Shown here one piece after another: positions 48,317 to 57,233 of a stretch of DNA of 64,000 nt. The number at the start of each line of letters is the position of its first letter. Position 1 is the stretch's first letter. Position numbers and translations under genes: made by a program. This DNA comes from Hymenobacter metallicola (GTDB lineage Bacteria > Bacteroidota > Bacteroidia > Cytophagales > Hymenobacteraceae), in NCBI RefSeq assembly GCF_004745645.1, contig NZ_SRMB01000003.1, positions 620,001-684,000 of the forward strand. The letters are read 5' to 3'. The notes under the pieces were generated by a model that saw only the letters and a list, made by a program, of their open reading frames with translations, was not told the DNA's origin and ran no database searches.

Positions 48317-49705
48317 ATGACTCCTCCTCTTGCCGCCGCCGACCTGCTGGTAGTGCCCACCTTCGTCGGGTTGCCGCCCGAAACGCTGGACTGGCTTCTG
48401 GCCCACGGCGAACAGCGCACCTTTGCCCCCAACGAAACGGTCGTGCAGCCCGGCGACGAGGCCAGCTATATGATGGCTATTCTGGCGGGCGGACTGCAGT
48501 ACTACGCGGTGCGCAACGGGCAGCGGGAGCCGGTTTTCCGGGTCGAAGCCGGGCAAATCAGCGGGGTGCTGCCTTATTCCCGGCTACGGACGGTAAGTGG
48601 ATTTGGCCTGGCGGTGGGGCATACGGTGCTCTTTCTGCTGCACCGCGACTTGTTTCCGCAGCTCGAGCAGGCTAGTCCCGAACTGGTGCAGCGCCTGGTG
48701 AGCCTGATGAGCGACCGGGCCCGCGACGAAGCCCGGGGGCAGGAGCGCGACGAAAAGCTGCGGGCCCTGGGTAAGCTCTCGGCCGGCTTGGCCCACGAGC
48801 TGAACAACCCCGCCGCAGCCATTGCCCGCGGCGCGCAGGCCCTGCAACAGCTTGCCACGGCCAAGCCCACCCTGCTCCTCGACCTGGTGCGGCACTGCCC
48901 CGACCCCGCCGCCCTGCAGGCCCTGGTGGCCTTGGCCGTGCCCGGTCAGTCGCCCAAGAGTGTGCTGTCGGCCCTGGCCTGCTCCGACCGCGAAGATGAA
49001 ATTGCTAGCTGGCTTGAAGACCAGGGCGTGCCGGATGGCTACCAGCTGGCGGCCGGTCTGATGGAAGCCGGTCTGACCCTGGAGCAGCTGCAGCCCGTTG
49101 GGGAAGCGTTGCCGCAGGAGGCTCTGCCCGCCGCGTTTGCCTGGCTCGAGGGCCAGCTCACTATGCTGCGCCTCATTCACGACGTGCAGGAAAGTGGGGC
49201 CCGCATCAGTACACTGGTGCAGAATGTAAAGACCTACTCTCATATGGACCGCGGCGGCGACTATGCCCTGCTCGATGTAAAGGCCGGCCTGGAAAGCACG
49301 CTGAACATTCTGGGCTACGCCCTGCGGGCCAAAAATATTAAGGTTATTCGCGACTACGCGCCTCAGCTGCCCGCCCTGCGCGGGCAAGTCAGTAGTCTGA
49401 ATCAGGTGTGGACCAACCTGCTCGACAACGCCATTGATGCCCTGCCCGCCGGGGGCGAAATAACCCTGCGCACCACCCAGGAAGGCGACTTTGTCCGGGT
49501 TTTTATCCTGGACAATGGACCTGGCATCAAGCCCGAAGTCCTGCCGCATATCTTTGAGCCCTTCTATACCACCAAACAGGCCGGTGAAGGCACGGGCCTG
49601 GGCCTCGACATTGCCCAGCGCATCATCCGCAACCACGGCGGCCGCCTGGAGGTCCACTCCCAGCCCGGCCACACCGAGTTCTGCGCCTGGTTGCCGGTGG
49701 GCTAA
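48317..49705 (+). CDS. Histidine kinase with N-terminal cyclic-nucleotide-binding-like domain
   Basis: 462 residues. Residues ~10-125 resemble a cNMP-binding (CRP-like) domain (EQRTFAPNETVVQPGDEASY). The H box is LSAGLAHELNNPAAAIARGA near 158. The ATPase has NQVWTNLLDNAIDALPAGGE (N box), DNGPGI, and GTGLGLDIAQRII. No membrane segment, so a cytosolic sensor is expected. The downstream gene encodes a response regulator fused to a flavin oxidoreductase, its likely partner. Confidence 0.85.
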   Translation: MTPPLAAADLLVVPTFVGLPPETLDWLLAHGEQRTFAPNETVVQPGDEASYMMAILAGGLQYYAVRNGQREPVFRVEAGQISGVLPYSRLRTVSGFGLAVGHTVLFLLHRDLFPQLEQASPELVQRLVSLMSDRARDEARGQERDEKLRALGKLSAGLAHELNNPAAAIARGAQALQQLATAKPTLLLDLVRHCPDPAALQALVALAVPGQSPKSVLSALACSDREDEIASWLEDQGVPDGYQLAAGLMEAGLTLEQLQPVGEALPQEALPAAFAWLEGQLTMLRLIHDVQESGARISTLVQNVKTYSHMDRGGDYALLDVKAGLESTLNILGYALRAKNIKVIRDYAPQLPALRGQVSSLNQVWTNLLDNAIDALPAGGEITLRTTQEGDFVRVFILDNGPGIKPEVLPHIFEPFYTTKQAGEGTGLGLDIAQRIIRNHGGRLEVHSQPGHTEFCAWLPVG

Positions 49706-49828
49706 ACGTGAGGCAGTAGGATGATATGTCCTGGCGGGGCGTAGTCGAGGCCACCTGTCCTCTGAAACGCGTTGAGTATTATACAACGAAGAGCTTTTCC
49801 AAGGCTCCTTACTTTACCATCTCGCCTT

Positions 49829-51490
49829 ATGGCTACCGAAAAAAAACCCGTACTACTTGCCGTTGACGATGACCCCCAGGTGCTGGGCGCCATCGACCGG
49901 GACCTGCGCAGCGAGTTTCGGCGCAACTACCGCGTACTGCGGGCCACTTCCGGGGCCGAGGCGCTGGCTACTCTGCGGGAGCTGAAGGCCCGGGAAGAGC
50001 CCCTGGCTCTGATTCTGGCCGACCAGCGCATGCCCGAAATGGAAGGCGTGGAGCTGCTCGAACAGGCCCGGGCCATCTACCCCGACGCCAAGCGCGTACT
50101 GCTCACGGCCTACGCCGATACCGAGGCCGCCATCCGGGCCATCAACAACGCCCGCCTCGACCATTACCTGATGAAGCCCTGGGACCCGCCCCAGGAGCTG
50201 CTTTTTCCAACCCTGCACGACTTGCTTAATGCCTGGCAAGCCCAGTACAAGCCCCGCTTTCAGGGGCTGCGGCTGATTGGGTTTCAATGGTCGCCGGTGT
50301 CGCACGAGCTCAAGGACTTTCTGGCCGGCTACATGGCGGCCTACCAGTGGCTCGATTTTGAAACCAACCCCGAGGCTCAGGTGCTGCTGGGCAGCACGGG
50401 TTTCACCGCCGCCGATTTGCCGGTTATTGTGTTTGAAGACGGGACGGCCCTGTCGCGGCCGGAGCGGGCAGCCGTCGCGGTCCGCATGGGGCTGGCCTCC
50501 CAAGCCACGCAGGAACTCTACGACGTGGTCGTCGTGGGGGCCGGGCCGTCGGGCCTGGCCTCGGCCGTGTACGGCGCCTCCGAAGGACTCAAAACCCTGA
50601 TTATCGAACGGCAGTCGCCGGGCGGGCAGGCCGGCACCAGCTCCCGCATCGAAAACTACCTGGGCTTTCCGACCGGCCTGAGCGGAGCCGAGCTGGCGCA
50701 CCGTGCCTGGACCCAGGCCACCCGCCTGGGCGCCGAAATGCTGGCCCCCCAGGAAGTGGTCAGCCTGTGCGTGCAGGACGGCTACAAAGTGCTGACTTTG
50801 AGCAATGGCAGCGAAGTGCGTACCCGCGCCGTGGTCCTGACCATGGGCGTGAGTTACCGCACTCTGGAAGTGCCCGGCATCGATGCCCTGACCGGGGCAG
50901 GCGTGTATTACGGGGCGGCCCGCACCGAGGCCCGCTCCTGCGATCAGCAGGATGTGTATATCGTGGGTGGGGGCAACTCGGCGGGGCAGGCCGCTATGTA
51001 CCTGGCCACCTACGCCCGCCGGGTGTTCATCCTGATTCGGGGCGAGTCGTTGGCCGCGTCGATGTCGGCCTACCTGATTGAACAAATCAGCCAGACGCCC
51101 AACATCGAGATTTTACCCTTCACCCAAGTGCGCGAAGTACGCGGGCAAGACCATCTGGAAGAAGTCGTCATCCAGCACAATGGGCAGCTGGAAGTGCGTC
51201 CGGCCCGGGCCCTGTTTGTCTTTATTGGCGCCAAGCCCAGCACCGAGTGGATCTGCGAGCTGGCCCTGTGCGACGCTAAGGGATTTTTGCTTACCGGCCG
51301 CGACTTGGTCGCCGACCCGCGCTTTGCCACCAGTTGGAAGCACAACCGGGAACCCTACCTGCTCGAAACCTGCGTGCCCGGCATCTTCGCCGCCGGCGAC
51401 AGTCGGGCCGGGGCGATGGCCCGAGTAGCCTCAGCCGTGGGCGAGGGGTCGATGGCCATCAAGTTTGTGCACCAGTACCTGGATGAGTAA
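49829..51490 (+). CDS. Response regulator fused to thioredoxin-reductase-like domain
   Basis: 553 residues from the ATG at 49829 (MATEKKPVLLAVDDDPQVLG). Residues 1-125 form a receiver with DDD near 12-14, phospho-acceptor Asp near 62 (ILADQRMPEMEG) and Lys in LMKPWD. A linker domain (130-240) resembles a thioredoxin-fold. The C-terminal ~310 residues form a two-dinucleotide-binding flavoprotein like thioredoxin reductase: VVVGAGPSGLASAVYGASEG and VYIVGGGNSAGQAAMYLATY. The reductase CxxC is absent. It lies 123 nt after the kinase, probably a signal pair linking phosphorylation to redox state. Confidence 0.85.
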   Translation: MATEKKPVLLAVDDDPQVLGAIDRDLRSEFRRNYRVLRATSGAEALATLRELKAREEPLALILADQRMPEMEGVELLEQARAIYPDAKRVLLTAYADTEAAIRAINNARLDHYLMKPWDPPQELLFPTLHDLLNAWQAQYKPRFQGLRLIGFQWSPVSHELKDFLAGYMAAYQWLDFETNPEAQVLLGSTGFTAADLPVIVFEDGTALSRPERAAVAVRMGLASQATQELYDVVVVGAGPSGLASAVYGASEGLKTLIIERQSPGGQAGTSSRIENYLGFPTGLSGAELAHRAWTQATRLGAEMLAPQEVVSLCVQDGYKVLTLSNGSEVRTRAVVLTMGVSYRTLEVPGIDALTGAGVYYGAARTEARSCDQQDVYIVGGGNSAGQAAMYLATYARRVFILIRGESLAASMSAYLIEQISQTPNIEILPFTQVREVRGQDHLEEVVIQHNGQLEVRPARALFVFIGAKPSTEWICELALCDAKGFLLTGRDLVADPRFATSWKHNREPYLLETCVPGIFAAGDSRAGAMARVASAVGEGSMAIKFVHQYLDE

Positions 51491-51698
51491 GTAACGACGA
51501 GGTTTGAACCCCATCGAGAAGATTTTTTTACAGGAAACTCAGCAAGAACACAGAATTCACTCGGCGGGTAAAAACGCTCTTCACCGATCAGAAACCGGCT
51601 CTTATCCGGCATTGTCTGGAAACAAGGGGAGCTGTGGGGGGGATAGTTCAGCTTGGAGTGGAAACACGTCGGAACCCGCCTCAGTATATAGCGCCAAA

Positions 51699-51724
51699 GC
51701 TATTCGCTACCGAATAGCAGATTT
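51699..51724 (+). terminator. Weak hairpin, possible terminator
   Basis: GCTATTCG (51699-51706), a CTAC loop and CGAATAGC (51711-51718), then a short T run. It lies in the 256-nt gap before the phosphoesterase gene. Confidence 0.4.
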
Positions 51725-51746
51725 TGCCGCCTTAGTGCTGAGTGCC

Positions 51747-52577
51747 ATGTTGCAAGCGTTACGCTCCCGAACTTATGTTTCCCTTCTCTGCTTCGCTACT
51801 GCCTTTGGTATGGGCAGCTGCGACATGCTGGAGTTCAGTCCCAATGACCACCGTGTTCCGGAAGATGAGCGCGACCTGACCGCCAAAAACCTGGAGCGCC
51901 TCCGCCAGACGCCCCTGCCTCCCGGCGACACACTGCGCTTCGTCTTTACCGGCGACTCCCAGCGCTTCTACGACGAGGCCGACGACCTGGTAGCCAGCGT
52001 GAACCAGCAGCCCGGCATTTCCTTCTTCGTCGTGGCCGGCGACATCTCCGACTTCGGCTTTGCCAAGGAAATGCGCTGGGTTAATGAAAAGCTGCGCAAG
52101 CTGAAAGTGCCCTATGTAACGGTTATCGGCAACCACGATGCGGTAGGCAATGGCCGCGAAGCCTACAAGCATATTTTCGGGCCCCTGAACTACTCCTTTG
52201 TCTACGGCGACACGAAGTTTATCCTCGTCGACACCAACGGCCGGGAGTACAACTTCGATGGACATATTCCCAACATGCCCTGGGTGAATCAGCAGCTCGG
52301 CGACTTGCAGGGCGCCCGCCGGCAGGTGGTTATTTCGCACGTGCCGCCCCAGGACGAAGACTTTGACCCCGGAGTGCGCAACGCGTATGCCCAGTCGCTG
52401 CGCGAAGCCCGCAACCTGGTATTTGAGATGAACGGGCACCGGCATAGCTTCAGTATCGGGCAGCCCTACAACGACGGTGTGTGGTACGTCAACTCCGATG
52501 CCTTTTCGGAACGGCGCTACATGATTGTGACCGTGTGGGGCGACAAGCAATTCCGCATCAAGCAGATTAAGTTCTAA
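51747..52577 (+). CDS. Metallophosphoesterase lipoprotein
   Basis: 276 residues from the ATG at 51747, which precedes a signal peptide with lipobox (FGMGSC); an in-frame start at 51504 is ignored because it adds 81 residues before the signal. Motifs FTGDSQR, VAGDISDFG, IGNHDAVG, ISHVPPQDED and MNGHRHSF give the metal ligands of calcineurin-like phosphoesterases. It is likely periplasmic or surface-attached. The stop overlaps the next ATG (TAATGA), so translation is coupled to an outer-membrane protein gene. Confidence 0.85.
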   Translation: MLQALRSRTYVSLLCFATAFGMGSCDMLEFSPNDHRVPEDERDLTAKNLERLRQTPLPPGDTLRFVFTGDSQRFYDEADDLVASVNQQPGISFFVVAGDISDFGFAKEMRWVNEKLRKLKVPYVTVIGNHDAVGNGREAYKHIFGPLNYSFVYGDTKFILVDTNGREYNFDGHIPNMPWVNQQLGDLQGARRQVVISHVPPQDEDFDPGVRNAYAQSLREARNLVFEMNGHRHSFSIGQPYNDGVWYVNSDAFSERRYMIVTVWGDKQFRIKQIKF

Positions 52578-53221
52578 TGACACAGCGCCTTCTTCCCGTT
52601 GTAGCGCTGGCCGCTACCCTGCTTGCCCCGGCCCGGGCCCAGGCCCAAGCCTCCGGCCCGGAAACGCCCACCGCTCCTGCGGCTCCCGCTGCTGATAAGC
52701 CGCAGCCCTGGTACCGCCCGCGGCATGTGGTGCTGCAAACTGCCGGCGGTCTGGGCATGATTTCGGCCGGTGCCGGCTATGCTTACTTCAACGACAAGGT
52801 AGAAACCGATATTCTGCTGGGGTATGTGCCCAAGAAATTTGCCGGCTCCACTCTTTCTCTGGCTTCGGCCAAGTTTATTTACTCGCCCTTCACCCTGCGC
52901 CTCGCTGAAAAGTGGCAGCTAAAGCCACTTTCGGTCGGCGCTTACTTCAGCTACACCCACGGCACGCTCAATGATGAGGAACGCGGGCAGTACACCCGCG
53001 ACTATTACTGGTGGTCGTCGGATACCCGCTACGGGCCCCTGGCCGGAGGGCGCATCACCTACGTGCGGCCCACAAAAGCCAATGCCCGCCCCCGGAACGT
53101 GTCGTTTTACTACGACCTAAGCACCAACGACCTGTACCTGCAGAGCTACGTTACGAACACGAAGGGCCTCAGCCTGGGCCAGATTCTGGTGCTGGGTTTG
53201 GGTTTGAAGGCAGATTTTTAG
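52577..53221 (+). CDS. Outer-membrane beta-barrel-like protein, function unknown
   Basis: 214 residues. Signal peptide MTQRLLPVVALAATLLAPAR, then a Pro/Ala linker and alternating strands (VSFYYDLSTNDLYLQSYVTN) ending in aromatic-rich LGLGLKADF, the C-terminal Phe typical of outer-membrane barrels. No family recognised. It is translationally coupled to the phosphoesterase gene. Confidence 0.65.
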   Translation: MTQRLLPVVALAATLLAPARAQAQASGPETPTAPAAPAADKPQPWYRPRHVVLQTAGGLGMISAGAGYAYFNDKVETDILLGYVPKKFAGSTLSLASAKFIYSPFTLRLAEKWQLKPLSVGAYFSYTHGTLNDEERGQYTRDYYWWSSDTRYGPLAGGRITYVRPTKANARPRNVSFYYDLSTNDLYLQSYVTNTKGLSLGQILVLGLGLKADF

Positions 53222-53260
53222 CGCCAAACCAATAGCGCGGCACCCGCCTGTCTTACTGCC

Positions 53261-53317
53261 AAAAGCCGTTTTCCAGAGCCGCGCTAAGCCCGCTGCTGCT
53301 CCGGAAAACGGCTTTTT
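53261..53317. terminator. Convergent terminator, perfect 14-bp stem
   Basis: AAAAGCCGTTTTCC (53261-53274) pairs perfectly with 53303-53316 around a 28-nt loop. It separates the outer-membrane gene from the acyltransferase. Confidence 0.82.
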
Positions 53318-53335
53318 ATGGGGGTGGAAAAGCGG

Positions 53336-54739
53336 TTACTTACGTTTCTGAGGCGCATCGGTAGCTGCGCCGGTGGCCGCCAGAAATGCCGCCCGGGCTT
53401 CGCTGAGCAACTGCAGGATGCTGTGCCGCTGCCGGAGCAGGTTTTCCATTACCGGGCGCTTGGTGCGGAACAGCTTCAGGGCCCGCAGGCGTAGCAGACG
53501 GGCCCGCAGATTGTTCCAGTAACTCAGGGCATAGAAGCCCGAAAGCGGCAGGCTCAGCGCGTAGAGCAGGGTCCAGGGCCAGCTTTGGGTGAAATGATGT
53601 ACCAGGCCAATCTGCAGGCTGTAGGCCAGGCCGAACGTAAGAATACCCGTCACCATCATAATGGGAGCCACGAACTCCAGGTCTTTGGTGGCCCGCTTGG
53701 CAATAAGGGAAGGCAGGATGTAGGGTATGTAGTTGTTGAGAAGCCCGTAGAGGTACAATGGGAAGCCCAGTACCAGCTTGATGCCCGACACTGTAGCCCG
53801 GGCCCAGCGCCGCCCGCCGCCCCTGCTCGATTCTAGGGCTTCGTCGCTCAGGCGTAGGCGGTCCAGGTCGAGCAGGTAGTTGCTGAGCTGCTCGCGCACG
53901 GCCATAAGGCGGGCCGGGTCGTGCTTTTCGAAGTAGGGCACGGCCTCCAGCAAGGCCCGGCTCAGCAGGAAGTTGTCGTAGAGGGTTTCCTCATCGTCGG
54001 GAATAAGGTGTTCCCCGAAAGTGCGCTCTATCTGCAGCACCAGCTCGTCCTCGGCCGCGTCGCGGGTGATAACCAGGCGTTGCTCCAGGCGCCGGCGGAT
54101 TTCCTCGGTCAGCGCGTCGGCCGCAGCTTCAGGGTCGGCGCGGTAGGCGGCGGCGTAGTCGGCCACCACAATGGGCCGGCCGATGTTGACGAACACGTCG
54201 GAGCGGAAGCGGCTGGGGTCGAAGTAGTTGATGCCGATGGGCAAAATGGTGAGGCCCAGCGTAAAGTCGTGGCGGGCTTCGGCGCCGAGGGTAATGCGGG
54301 CCGCGCCGGTTTTGAGGGGGCGCAGCCGCCGCTCACTCACGCTGGTGCCCTCGGGAAAGATCTGGATGGAGCCGCCTTTGTCGAAATAGTCGTAGCACTG
54401 CCCGAAGGCGGCCTCGTTGCGGGCGGCTAGTTCCTCGGGCGTTACGCCCGCATCGCCGCTTTCGGCATCCTGGCGTCGGTAAATCGGGATGCAGTTGCCC
54501 GACAGAAAGATGGCCCGGGAAATCGGGTTTTTGAAAAAGGTGCTCTTGGCCAGAAAGGCAATGGGCTTGCGGCGGTTGGCAGCCACCACCAGCGGGTCCA
54601 TGAGCGTGTTGGGGTGGTTCGAGACGATGAGCATGGGCCCGGGCTGCTCTAGCCGCTGGTGGTGGCGGATTTCGAGGCGGCGGAAAAACACGCGCAGTGC
54701 TACCTGCACCACGGGCTTCATGACGGTGTAAAACAACAT
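53336..54739 (-). CDS. PlsC-type glycerolipid acyltransferase
   Basis: 467 residues from the ATG at 54739 (MLFYTVMKPVVQVALRVFFR); an in-frame TTG at 54757 adds six residues. The acyltransferase block has SNHPNTLMDPL near 41 (HX5D rather than HX4D) and IQIFPEGTSVSERRLRPLKT near 125. Two or three membrane segments lie near residues 300-390. It should acylate lysophosphatidate or a related lipid at the inner membrane; a role in ornithine lipid synthesis cannot be excluded. The 503-nt upstream gap contains a phased repeat array, a terminator and a palindromic element. Confidence 0.82.
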   Translation of the reverse strand: MLFYTVMKPVVQVALRVFFRRLEIRHHQRLEQPGPMLIVSNHPNTLMDPLVVAANRRKPIAFLAKSTFFKNPISRAIFLSGNCIPIYRRQDAESGDAGVTPEELAARNEAAFGQCYDYFDKGGSIQIFPEGTSVSERRLRPLKTGAARITLGAEARHDFTLGLTILPIGINYFDPSRFRSDVFVNIGRPIVVADYAAAYRADPEAAADALTEEIRRRLEQRLVITRDAAEDELVLQIERTFGEHLIPDDEETLYDNFLLSRALLEAVPYFEKHDPARLMAVREQLSNYLLDLDRLRLSDEALESSRGGGRRWARATVSGIKLVLGFPLYLYGLLNNYIPYILPSLIAKRATKDLEFVAPIMMVTGILTFGLAYSLQIGLVHHFTQSWPWTLLYALSLPLSGFYALSYWNNLRARLLRLRALKLFRTKRPVMENLLRQRHSILQLLSEARAAFLAATGAATDAPQKRK

Positions 54740-54953
54740 GGGCCTAAGTACGGCCAATTCGCGGAGCCGGACAATGAAACTTGCCGGATATGCGGGAAGC
54801 AGGGCGTTTGCGAAAAGTCTAAACTGAAAACCAGGGTTTGGGCACTGATGTACCTTAAATCCAGCTATGCATTCCCGACGCGGGATAAGTAAATGTCTAA
54901 CAAAGCTGCTTTTTAGCGTCGTAAGGCCCCAGCTACCGCGCTTCGGGCTGCCC

Positions 54954-55048
54954 CGAAACCCTTTCGGCCTGTCTTGAAACCCTTTCGGACGCCCTGGAAA
55001 CAGTTTCGGATATCCTCAAAAGCATTTCTTACCCCCTGAAGCCACTTC
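54954..55048. repeat. Phased array of GAAA-N3-TTTC palindromes, ~21-bp period
   Basis: Five units start at 54955, 54976, 54997, 55018 and 55038: GAAACCCTTTC, GAAACCCTTTC, GAAACAGTTTC, AAAAGCATTTC, GAAGCCACTTC. Spacing is 21, 21, 21 and 20 bp, two helical turns. The last unit changes both half-sites together (GAAG/CTTC), so the symmetry is kept. Confidence 0.7.
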
Positions 55049-55099
55049 GAGCAGGTAAAGTGTGGCTTCGAACAGGTTTAAGGTAAGCCCTTACATAGG

Positions 55100-55138
55100 A
55101 AAGCCGCCCTTCGCTGGCGGGCAGCGAGGGGCGGCTTT
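55100..55138. terminator. Intrinsic terminator, 17-bp stem
   Basis: AAAGCCGCCCTTCGCTG (55100-55116) pairs with 55122-55138 with one mismatch around a 5-nt loop. It lies downstream of the aromatic operon and can serve either strand. Confidence 0.8.
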
Positions 55139-55149
55139 GGGGTATAGAA

Positions 55150-55232
55150 ACGCGTATTTGCGTCTCAATCGTTGCTGAGGTTGTTTGTCCCGAACGATGG
55201 TCGTTCAACGAGGAGACGCGAATACGCGTCTC
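55150..55232. repeat. Palindromic intergenic element with three nested hairpins
   Basis: Arms 55150-55166 and 55213-55229 are complementary with one mismatch. The right arm is itself a perfect hairpin (GAGACGCG-AATA-CGCGTCTC, 55213-55232), and the centre has GAACGA-TGG-TCGTTC (55192-55206). It looks like a REP or MITE-type element. Confidence 0.6.
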
Positions 55233-55242
55233 TACAGCGTGG

Positions 55243-56361
55243 TTAGCCTTCCATCACCTTGTTCTGGTGGTTGATGGACTCCAGGTGGACGGCCGCAAAG
55301 TACTGCTCGATAAACTCCGGGGTGAGGCCCACGGAGCTGCCCTGGCGCTGGGCGCGCTCCAGTACTTCGTTCCAGCGGCTGGTTTGCAGAATGGTGATGT
55401 CGTTTTCCTTTTTATAGACCCCGATTTTTTCGGCCACGGCCATGCGGCGGCCCAGGAGCTGGATAATCTCGGCGTCGAGCTGGTTGATTTGCTCGCGCAG
55501 GCTGGACAGAGCCGTCAGGAATTCGCGCTGGTCGGTGGTTTCGTGGCGCCACACCAGGTCCGTAATCAGGTCTTTGAGCACCTCGGGGGTAATCTGCTGC
55601 TTGGCGTCGCTCCAGGCGTGGTCGGGGTCGATGTGGCTTTCAATCATGTTGCCGTCGAAGCCCAGGTTCAGGGCCTGCTGGGCCACGGTGAACAGCGTGT
55701 CGCGGCGGCCGCAGATGTGGCTGGGGTCGCAGAGCAGGGGCATTTCGGGGTGGCGGCGCTTCATTTCGATGGGCAAATGCCACATTGGGGCGTTGCGGAA
55801 GTCGGTGTTGCCGTAGGAGCTGAAGCCCCGGTGAATCAGGCCTACTTTTTCCAAACCGGCCTTTTGCAGGCGCTCCACGGCACCCACCCACAGCTCCAGC
55901 TCGGGGTGAATCGGGTTCTTGACCAGCACCGGCACCTGCACGCCGCGCAGCACATTGGCAATTTCCTGCACCGAGAAAGGGTTGCCAGTGGTGCGGGCGC
56001 CCACCCACAGGATATCGACACCGAAGGCCAGGCAGTCTTCCACGTGTTTGGCGGTGGCTACTTCCACGGCAATGGGCAGGCCGGTCAGCTCACTGGCTTT
56101 CTTGAGCCAGGGCAGGCCCTTGGTGCCGATGCCCTCGAAGCCGCCGGGCTTGGTACGGGGCTTCCAGATGCCGGCGCGCAGGGCCTGCACCTTGCCGGTA
56201 GCAGCCAGGCGCTGGCAGGTTTCGAGCACCTGCTCCTCGGTTTCGGCCGAGCAGGGGCCCGAAATGAGGTAGGGTTTGTCGTCGGGCTGGCGGTTGAAAA
56301 GTGCGGATTGCATGGTATGGGAGGGGGTTACGGTTTCGGTTGAAAGGCTGTTGGTCGACAT
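55243..56361 (-). CDS. Bifunctional DAHP synthase / chorismate mutase
   Basis: 372 residues. The N-terminal ~265 residues are a KDO8P-like DAHP synthase: YLISGPCSAETEEQVLE near 31, RAGIWKPRTKPGGFEG near 62, and CDPSHICGRRD near 210. The C-terminal ~95 residues form a type II chorismate mutase (LREQINQLDAEIIQLLGRRM). The fusion starts the shikimate pathway and later converts chorismate to prephenate, in the cytosol. It is the last gene of the aromatic operon, 26 nt after tyrA, and would be governed by the Phe/Tyr attenuators upstream of pheA. Confidence 0.93.
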   Translation of the reverse strand: MSTNSLSTETVTPSHTMQSALFNRQPDDKPYLISGPCSAETEEQVLETCQRLAATGKVQALRAGIWKPRTKPGGFEGIGTKGLPWLKKASELTGLPIAVEVATAKHVEDCLAFGVDILWVGARTTGNPFSVQEIANVLRGVQVPVLVKNPIHPELELWVGAVERLQKAGLEKVGLIHRGFSSYGNTDFRNAPMWHLPIEMKRRHPEMPLLCDPSHICGRRDTLFTVAQQALNLGFDGNMIESHIDPDHAWSDAKQQITPEVLKDLITDLVWRHETTDQREFLTALSSLREQINQLDAEIIQLLGRRMAVAEKIGVYKKENDITILQTSRWNEVLERAQRQGSSVGLTPEFIEQYFAAVHLESINHQNKVMEG

Positions 56362-56387
56362 GACGTGCTTATTTATAGGGTTCTGGC

Positions 56388-57233
56388 TTACTTCAGAATC
56401 TTCTTGATCAGGTTGGCTTGCTCAATTTGCTGGTAGACGGCGGGGTAGTCTTCCTGCGAAATGAGGTGGCGCAGGTGCTGGAGCTGCTTGATGTGCTCGT
56501 CGAGCACGTCGAGCACGTTGACCCGGTTTTGGCGGAAGATGGGCACCCACATATCGGGCGAGCTTTTGGCCAGACGCACGGTGGAGGCAAAGCCGCCGCT
56601 GGCCAGGGCAAAAATCTGCTGCTCTTCTTTTTCCTTCTCCAACACCGTGAGAGCCAGTGCAAACGACGTAATGTGGGAAATGTGTGACACGTAAGCCGTG
56701 TGCAGGTCGTGGGCCGCCGCGTCGAGGTATTCGATGCGCATGTGGAGCTGTTCGAACAGCTGCTGTACTTGGTTCACGGCGTCGGCGTCGCTTTGCTCGG
56801 CGTCGCAGATAACCAGGGTTTTGTCGGTAAACAGCTCGGGTACTGCCGCTTCGGGGCCCGAATATTCGGTGCCGGCCATGGGGTGCACCGCCACAAAGCG
56901 GCCCCGCTGCGGGTGTCCGGCTACGGCGGCCAGCAGCATCGATTTAGTCGAGCCTACGTCGATTACCACCTGCTGGTCAACTTCTTCCAGCACCTGCGGT
57001 AGCACCGTAAGCATGGCATCCATGGGCACGGCCACCACCACCAGGTCGGCACGCCGCACGGCCGCGGCCAGGTCGGTGCTGGCTTCGTCGATGAGGCCCA
57101 GCTCCCGGGCTTTATGCCGGTTTTCGGGGCTGTGGTCTACTCCTATAATGTGCGCAGCCAGGCCTTTTGCTTTCAGGCTCAAGGCCAACGAGCCGCCAAT
57201 GAGCCCAATGCCGATGACAGTTACGGTTTTCAT
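56388..57233 (-). CDS. tyrA: Prephenate dehydrogenase
   Basis: 281 residues from the ATG at 57233 (MKTVTVIGIGLIGGSLALSL); a longer frame to 57449 has no support and overlaps the upstream gene. The NAD motif GIGLIGGS is near 8, VAVHPMAGTEYSGPEAA near 115 carries the catalytic His region, and helices complete the C-terminus. It oxidises prephenate to 4-hydroxyphenylpyruvate for tyrosine. No ACT domain is present. The ATG overlaps the stop of the aminotransferase gene (ATGA), so the two are coupled. Confidence 0.92.
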   Translation of the reverse strand: MKTVTVIGIGLIGGSLALSLKAKGLAAHIIGVDHSPENRHKARELGLIDEASTDLAAAVRRADLVVVAVPMDAMLTVLPQVLEEVDQQVVIDVGSTKSMLLAAVAGHPQRGRFVAVHPMAGTEYSGPEAAVPELFTDKTLVICDAEQSDADAVNQVQQLFEQLHMRIEYLDAAAHDLHTAYVSHISHITSFALALTVLEKEKEEQQIFALASGGFASTVRLAKSSPDMWVPIFRQNRVNVLDVLDEHIKQLQHLRHLISQEDYPAVYQQIEQANLIKKILK

